Shown: positions 59,488-64,000 of the stretch, one piece after another | Position numbering within the stretch: the stretch's first letter is position 1 | How the letters are laid out: every line of letters starts with the position of its first letter | From: Mediterranea massiliensis | Lineage (GTDB): Bacteria; Bacteroidota; Bacteroidia; Bacteroidales; Bacteroidaceae | Length of the DNA stretch: 64,000 nucleotides | Direction of reading: 5' to 3' | NCBI GenBank assembly: GCA_958402075.1 | Contig: CATXSD010000003.1 | Coordinates: 1 to 64,000, forward strand | The notes under the pieces: generated by a model | Told to the model about the DNA's origin: nothing | The model's database searches: none | What the model saw: only the letters and a program-made list of their open reading frames with translations | Program-made: the position numbers and the translations under genes

Positions 59488-59661
59488 TTACCGCTTTTTC
59501 AGTGACTGGATGACGGGGATGAATACCAGTGCTGCCGAAATGAGTATCATCAGGATGACCGGACCGTCAATCCGTTCGCTGTACACCAGGACATAGTAGC
59601 AAAGTAACGCCCAAAGCAGCGTAATGCAGACTATTTGCGATTTGGACAGCGGTTTTCTCAT
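59488..59661 (-). CDS. 57-residue membrane protein overlapping the maeB stop
   Basis: Begins [20 protein letters not shown], with two hydrophobic segments (about residues 10-27, and 35-52 as VILMILISAALVFIPV), a short loop YSERIDGP and basic end SLKKR. Its ATG overlaps the maeB stop by 4 bp (ATGA at 59658-59661 read on the minus strand) and it ends 21 bp before the operon terminator, strong evidence for a real, translationally coupled gene. No family recognised. Confidence 0.72.
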   Translation of the reverse strand: MRKPLSKSQIVCITLLWALLCYYVLVYSERIDGPVILMILISAALVFIPVIQSLKKR

Positions 59662-61946
59662 TGTTCAGCTTTCTTTTTGTCGACAATGGCATCGATGACG
59701 GCCACGGCGGTAATGTTCACGATGTCGCGCACGGAGCTTTCGAAATCGGTGAAGTGGATGGGCTTGTTCAGTCCCATCTGTATCGGGCCGATGAGTTCGG
59801 CATCCGTGTCCATGGCCTGCAGCAGTTTGTAGGCCGAGTTGGCCGAACTGAGGTTCGGGAACACCAGTGTATTGACGTCCTTGCCGAAAAGACGTGTGAA
59901 GGGGTACTTCTTGTCACGCATCTCGCGGTTCATGGCAAAGTTCATCTGCATTTCGCCGTCGATGGCCAGTTCGGGATAGTGCTGTTGCATGTAGTCCACG
60001 GCTTCGTGAACCTTGACAGGGCTTCCCTCTGTGTCGGCACCGAAGTTGGAGTAGCTCAGCATGGCCATCACCGGCGTGTGGTTGAAGAAGCGGACGGTGT
60101 GTTCCGACAGCTTGGCAATGTCAATCAGTGTGTCCGTATCTGGGTGACGGTTGATGAGCGTGTCGGCCAGGAAGTAGGTACCCTTCTTGGAGTTGAGGAT
60201 GTGCATGGTGCCGAAGTGTTTGTATTCGGAACGGATACCAATGACTTCCTTGGCTACCTTGATGGTGTTACTGTACTTGGTATAGAGGCCGGTGATGAAA
60301 GCGTCGGCTTCCCCCGTCTCGACCATCATCATGCCGAAGTAGTTGCGTTCGAACATCTTGTCGTTGGCTTCCTCATAGGTGACACCCTGGCGGGCACGTT
60401 TCTGCGCCAGAATGCGTGCATAGCGTTCGCGGCGCGGCGCTTCGTCGGGGTGGCGCAGGTTGACGATTTCGATGCCCTCAAGGCTCAGGTCAAGTTCCTT
60501 GGCCAGCTTCACGATGGCTTCATCATTGCCCAGCAGGATGGGATGACAGATACCTTCGGCCTTGGCTTCGACGGCAGCTTTCAGCATGTTGGGATGAATG
60601 CCTTCGGCAAAGACCACGCGTTGCGGGTTGCGGCGGGCGGTGTCGTAGAGCTGGCGGGTGAGCTTGCTTTCGTAGCCCATCAGTTCGCGCAGCTGCAGGC
60701 AGTAGGCATCCCAGTCTTTGATTTCCTTTCGGGCCACACCGCTTTCCATGGCGGCACGGGCTACGGCACACGATACTTCCGTGATGAGGCGCGGATCTAC
60801 CGGCTTCGGAATGAAATATTCCGGTCCGAAGGTGAAGTTGTTCACATGGTAGGCTTCGTTCACGACATCGGGCACGGGCTGTTTGGCCAGGTTGGCGATG
60901 GCGTGTACGGCGGCAATCTTCATTTCTTCATTGATGGCACGTGCGTGCGTATCGAGCGCACCGCGGAAGATATAGGGGAAGCCGATGACATTGTTGATCT
61001 GGTTGGGATAGTCCGATCGTCCGGTCGACATCAGCACGTCGGGGCGGGCGGCCATGGCATCTTCGTAGGAGATTTCCGGAGTGGGGTTGGCCAAAGCGAA
61101 GACAATGGGGTGGTCGGCCATCGAGCGTACCATGTCCTGCGTCAGCACATTGCCTTTGGACAGGCCGAGGAAGACGTCAGCTCCTTTGATGGCTTCGGCC
61201 AGTGTGTGCACGTCGCGACGGTCGGTAGCGAAGAAGCGTTTCTGTTCGGTCAGGTTTTCGCGGTCGCTGGTGATGACACCCTTACTGTCCAGCATCAGGA
61301 TGTTTTCGCGGCGGGCGCCGAGCGACACGTACAGTTTGGTGCACGAGATGGCCGATGCGCCGGCACCGTTCACCACGATGCGCACGTCTTCAATCCGCTT
61401 GCCGGCCACTTCGAGGGCGTTCAGCAGCCCGGCGCTCGAGATGATGGCCGTGCCGTGCTGGTCGTCGTGCATCACGGGGATGTCCAGTTCTTCCTTCAGC
61501 CGGCGTTCTATCTCGAAGCATTCGGGAGCCTTGATGTCTTCCAGGTTGATGCCTCCAAAGGTAGGAGCGATAGCTTTTACTGCCTGGATGAATTTTTCAG
61601 GGTCCTTTTCGTTTACTTCGATGTCGAATACGTCGATTCCAGCATAAATCTTGAACAGCAGTCCCTTTCCTTCCATGACCGGCTTGCCGCTCAGGGCACC
61701 GATGTCGCCCAGTCCGAGCACAGCGGTACCGTTCGAAATGACGGCCACCAGGTTTCCTTTGGCTGTGTACTTGTAGGCATCTTCCGGATTCTTTTCGATT
61801 TCGAGACAAGGTTCGGCTACGCCGGGCGAGTAGGCCAGCGAGAGGTCGGTCTGCGTGGTGTACGGTTTGGTGGGCACCACTTCAATCTTTCCCGGTTTGC
61901 CCATCGAGTGATAGAGCAAAGCGGCTTCTTTCGTAATCTTTACCAT
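59658..61946 (-). CDS. maeB: NADP-dependent malic enzyme fused to phosphotransacetylase-like domain
   Basis: 762 residues, the MaeB architecture. Malic enzyme part at about 1-430: [71 protein letters not shown]-like part at about 430-760: [56 protein letters not shown]. Decarboxylates malate to pyruvate; in MaeB the PTA part is regulatory (acetyl-CoA) and not catalytic. Located 32 bp after the O-acetylhomoserine sulfhydrylase gene. Confidence 0.95.
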   Translation of the reverse strand: MVKITKEAALLYHSMGKPGKIEVVPTKPYTTQTDLSLAYSPGVAEPCLEIEKNPEDAYKYTAKGNLVAVISNGTAVLGLGDIGALSGKPVMEGKGLLFKIYAGIDVFDIEVNEKDPEKFIQAVKAIAPTFGGINLEDIKAPECFEIERRLKEELDIPVMHDDQHGTAIISSAGLLNALEVAGKRIEDVRIVVNGAGASAISCTKLYVSLGARRENILMLDSKGVITSDRENLTEQKRFFATDRRDVHTLAEAIKGADVFLGLSKGNVLTQDMVRSMADHPIVFALANPTPEISYEDAMAARPDVLMSTGRSDYPNQINNVIGFPYIFRGALDTHARAINEEMKIAAVHAIANLAKQPVPDVVNEAYHVNNFTFGPEYFIPKPVDPRLITEVSCAVARAAMESGVARKEIKDWDAYCLQLRELMGYESKLTRQLYDTARRNPQRVVFAEGIHPNMLKAAVEAKAEGICHPILLGNDEAIVKLAKELDLSLEGIEIVNLRHPDEAPRRERYARILAQKRARQGVTYEEANDKMFERNYFGMMMVETGEADAFITGLYTKYSNTIKVAKEVIGIRSEYKHFGTMHILNSKKGTYFLADTLINRHPDTDTLIDIAKLSEHTVRFFNHTPVMAMLSYSNFGADTEGSPVKVHEAVDYMQQHYPELAIDGEMQMNFAMNREMRDKKYPFTRLFGKDVNTLVFPNLSSANSAYKLLQAMDTDAELIGPIQMGLNKPIHFTDFESSVRDIVNITAVAVIDAIVDKKKAEQ

Positions 61947-61978
61947 ATCTTCTTAGTTGTTTCGTTGGACGATGTTTG

Positions 61979-63265
61979 TCAAGCGTTCAGTGCCTGTTCG
62001 ATGTCGGCAATGATGTCATCGGCATTCTCGATACCTACCGAGAAGCGGATGAGGTCGGGGCGTACGCCGGCTTCGATGAGTTGTTCGTCGGTCAGCTGGC
62101 GGTGTGTGTGGCTGGCAGGATGGAGCACACAGGTACGGGCATCGGCCACGTGGGTCACGATGGCGGCCAGTTTCAGGTGGTCCATGAACTTGATGGCTAC
62201 GTCACGACCGCCCTTTAGGCCGAAAGAGATGACGCCGCACGAACCGTTGGGCATGTATTTCTGTGCCAGTGCGTAGTATTTGTTGCTGGGCAGTCCGCAA
62301 TAGTTGACCCAAGCCACACGGTCGCTCTTTTCGAGGTATTCGGCCACAGCCTGTGCGTTCTTGCAGTGTTGCGGCATGCGCAGGTGCAGGGTTTCCAGTC
62401 CCAGGTTCAGCAGGAAGGCGTTCATGGGCGACTGGATGCTGCCCAGGTCACGCATCAGCTGGGCGGTAGCTTTGGTGATGTAGGCCATCTTGCCGAAAGC
62501 TTTTGTGTAGGTCAGACCGTGGTACGACTCGTCGGGGGTACAGAGGCCGGGGAACTTGTCGGCATGTGCATCCCAGTCGAAATTGCCGCTGTCCACGATG
62601 CAGCCGCCCACACTGGTGGCATGTCCGTCCATGTACTTGGTGGTGGAGTGTACCACGATGTCGGCTCCCCATTCGAAGGGACGGCAGTTGATGGGGGTGG
62701 GGAAGGTATTGTCCACAATCAGGGGAACGCCGTGCTTGTGGGCAATGCGGGCAAATTTCTCGATGTCGAGCACTTCGAGTGCCGGATTCGAGATGGTTTC
62801 ACCGAACAGCGCCTTGGTGTTGGGTCGGAAGGCTGCCGAGATTTCTTCTTCCGAGGCGTCGGGGTTGACAAATGTCACGTCGATGCCCTGCTTTTTCATG
62901 GTTACGCCGAAAAGGTTGAACGTACCGCCGTAGATGGCTGAAGAGCAGACAAAGTGGTCGCCGGCCTGGCAGATGTTGAAGATGGCATAATAGTTGGCAG
63001 CCTGTCCGCTGGACGTCAGCATGGCGGCTACACCACCTTCGAGGGCGGCAATCTTGGCTGCTACGGCATCGTTGGTGGGGTTTTGCAGGCGGGTATAGAA
63101 ATATCCGCTGTCTTCCAGGTCGAAGAGGCGGGCCATTTGTTCACTTGTCTCGTATTTGAAGGTTGTACTCTGGTAAATGGGGAGTACACGGGGCTCTCCT
63201 TTCTTGGGAGACCAGCCGGCCTGTACACACAGGGTTTCGGGTTTGAATCGCTTGGTCATAATCAA
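61979..63265 (-). CDS. O-acetylhomoserine aminocarboxypropyltransferase (sulfhydrylase)
   Basis: 428 residues, PLP enzyme of the Cys/Met metabolism family. Converts O-acetylhomoserine with sulfide (or a thiol) to homocysteine. Motifs: RLQNPTNDAVAAKIAALEGG, TSSGQAANYYAI, DNTFPTPINCRPFEWG, and the PLP lysine in VHSTTKYMDGHATSVGG. Length about 428 favours this enzyme over cystathionine gamma-synthase (about 380-390). ATG 63259 (MTKRFKPETLCVQAG) is an alternative start. First gene of the three-gene operon; -7 box at 63309-63316. Confidence 0.9.
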   Translation of the reverse strand: MIMTKRFKPETLCVQAGWSPKKGEPRVLPIYQSTTFKYETSEQMARLFDLEDSGYFYTRLQNPTNDAVAAKIAALEGGVAAMLTSSGQAANYYAIFNICQAGDHFVCSSAIYGGTFNLFGVTMKKQGIDVTFVNPDASEEEISAAFRPNTKALFGETISNPALEVLDIEKFARIAHKHGVPLIVDNTFPTPINCRPFEWGADIVVHSTTKYMDGHATSVGGCIVDSGNFDWDAHADKFPGLCTPDESYHGLTYTKAFGKMAYITKATAQLMRDLGSIQSPMNAFLLNLGLETLHLRMPQHCKNAQAVAEYLEKSDRVAWVNYCGLPSNKYYALAQKYMPNGSCGVISFGLKGGRDVAIKFMDHLKLAAIVTHVADARTCVLHPASHTHRQLTDEQLIEAGVRPDLIRFSVGIENADDIIADIEQALNA

Positions 63266-63308
63266 ATATTTGTATAGTTTTTAGTATTTTATATGCACTT
63301 ATTTCTCG

Positions 63309-63336
63309 CAAAAGTACGGAAAATACTGTAATTTTG
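63309..63336. promoter_or_regulatory. divergent -7 boxes of the sulfhydrylase (-) and amidase (+) genes
   Basis: Minus TACTTTTG (plus CAAAAGTA 63309-63316); plus TAATTTTG (63329-63336), 12 bp apart. Predicted leaders are about 40 and 29 nt. Confidence 0.55.
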
Positions 63337-63371
63337 TCGGCTGAAACAGGATTTTTAGTGGATTTAATAGA

Positions 63372-64000
63372 ATGAGACATTTTTTACTCTCCTTTGTATT
63401 GGCCTTGTTCACCCTCTCCGTGGCAGCCCAGCAGACTACCGACACCCCTCGCAGAGGCGAGGGTATCTCTTCGTTCCTCCAGCGCAATCACCGCCCTGGC
63501 CGGGCTTATTATAAGGAATTCCTGCGGCTGAACGAGAAGAATCTGAAAGGCAAACGGGAATTGTTGTTGGGGGTACGCTACGTGCTTCCTCCGCTGAAAG
63601 GGAAAGGAGGGGATGCTGCTTCGGCAAAGAATCGGGAAATAAAGGAGCCGCTGTTCGGCAAGAAACTTTCGCATGTCAAGGTGACGGGCAGCAGTCTGAC
63701 CGGTGCCTGCTTCTACATAGTCAGCGGCCATGGCGGACCCGACCCCGGTGCCATCGGGCGTCTGAATGGTCATGAATTGCACGAGGACGAATATGCCTAC
63801 GACGTAGCTCTCCGCCTGGCTCGCAACCTGATGCAGGAAGGTGCCGAAGTACACATTATCATTCAAGATAAAAAGGACGGTATCCGTGACGGAAACTACC
63901 TGAAGAACAGCAAGCGCGAGACGTGTATGGGCGACCCCATTCCGCTCAATCAGGTGGAACGTCTGAAACAGCGTTGCGTCAAGATCAACGAACTCTATCG
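63372..64000 (+). CDS. N-acetylmuramoyl-L-alanine amidase, N-terminal part (3' end outside window)
   Basis: About 209 codons open to the window edge. Signal peptide (FVLALFTLSVAAQ), then a LysM-like segment (FLRLNEKNLKGKRELLLG, VRYVLPP) at about residues 52-80, then an Amidase_3 core (YIVSGHGGPDPGAIGRLNGH) carrying the first zinc His, and the zinc Glu in HELHEDEYAYDVALRL. Cleaves the bond between MurNAc and the stem peptide in the periplasm. The remaining catalytic residues lie outside the window. Confidence 0.88.
   Translation, partial: MRHFLLSFVLALFTLSVAAQQTTDTPRRGEGISSFLQRNHRPGRAYYKEFLRLNEKNLKGKRELLLGVRYVLPPLKGKGGDAASAKNREIKEPLFGKKLSHVKVTGSSLTGACFYIVSGHGGPDPGAIGRLNGHELHEDEYAYDVALRLARNLMQEGAEVHIIIQDKKDGIRDGNYLKNSKRETCMGDPIPLNQVERLKQRCVKINELY

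Noticed and set aside
59661..62276. 871-codon plus-strand frame
   Set aside because: Antisense to the malic enzyme gene, whose motifs are unambiguous; the antisense product has no recognisable domain.

Overview
The window looks like chromosomal DNA of a gut Bacteroidales bacterium, most like Bacteroides. It carries a SusC/SusD polysaccharide-utilisation locus with a hybrid two-component sensor. Its lipoproteins are of the DUF4493, PCMD, BACON and DUF4290 types, it has diaminopimelate dehydrogenase and two small glutamate dehydrogenases, and Bacteroides -7 boxes (TAnnTTTG) lie upstream of most operons. I see no rRNA, tRNA, phage, integrase, transposase or CRISPR array. I cannot name the species.

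Layout. 1-2471: 5' part of polyphosphate kinase (ppk), a YfcE-type phosphoesterase driven from an overlapping divergent promoter, and menA. 2505-11675: a seven-gene run of surface lipoproteins (five DUF4493-type, two ending in PCMD domains) with one small outer-membrane barrel, split by an internal hairpin terminator. This is a coherent system without a known function. 11676-12048: its promoter, then a periodic palindrome array. 12049-16626: a receiver-receiver-PEP-synthase-like fusion, a MITE-like element and a BACON-M43 metalloprotease lipoprotein. 16902-23950: gdhA, an M24 peptidase, a second periodic array, an acyltransferase, a DUF3843-like protein, ruvA and ddh. 24018-27652: two DUF3857/transglutaminase-like proteins, one apparently catalytically dead. 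27741-34575: a housekeeping run (rseP, dxr, M23 peptidase, rimM, murA, DUF4290, tsaB) ending in a structured 3' RNA/terminator. 34673-36990: yicC, gmk, a small membrane protein and nadD. 37089-39359: a tightly overlapping CsgG / PEGA-like / DUF4810 / GNA1162 operon, followed by a third periodic array that abuts a decayed HAD hydrolase. 39682-57749: a His-rich CobW GTPase and a PUL on the minus strand: susC-susD, a second outer-membrane receptor-like barrel, GH32, GH36, an MFS sugar transporter, fructokinase and a hybrid two-component regulator with a periplasmic sugar-binding sensor. 57993-64000: a second glutamate dehydrogenase, an operon of an O-acetylhomoserine sulfhydrylase, malic enzyme and a 57-residue membrane protein, and the start of an N-acetylmuramoyl-L-alanine amidase.

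How it works together. The PUL fits uptake and breakdown of fructosyl and galactosyl oligosaccharides such as sucrose, raffinose and stachyose: SusCD import, GH36 removal of alpha-galactose, GH32 release of fructose, inner-membrane transport, fructokinase, and control by the sensor. Two of its promoters share an identically spaced pair of GTTWCAT repeats (21-bp period, 31 bp from the -7 box), which I propose is the regulator's operator.

The most unusual signals are three unrelated intergenic arrays at 11892-12038, 19645-19764 and 39374-39544. Each starts within about 15 bp of a stop codon, each has a period of 21-23 bp, and each has a different core sequence. Two of them turn into perfect inverted repeats.
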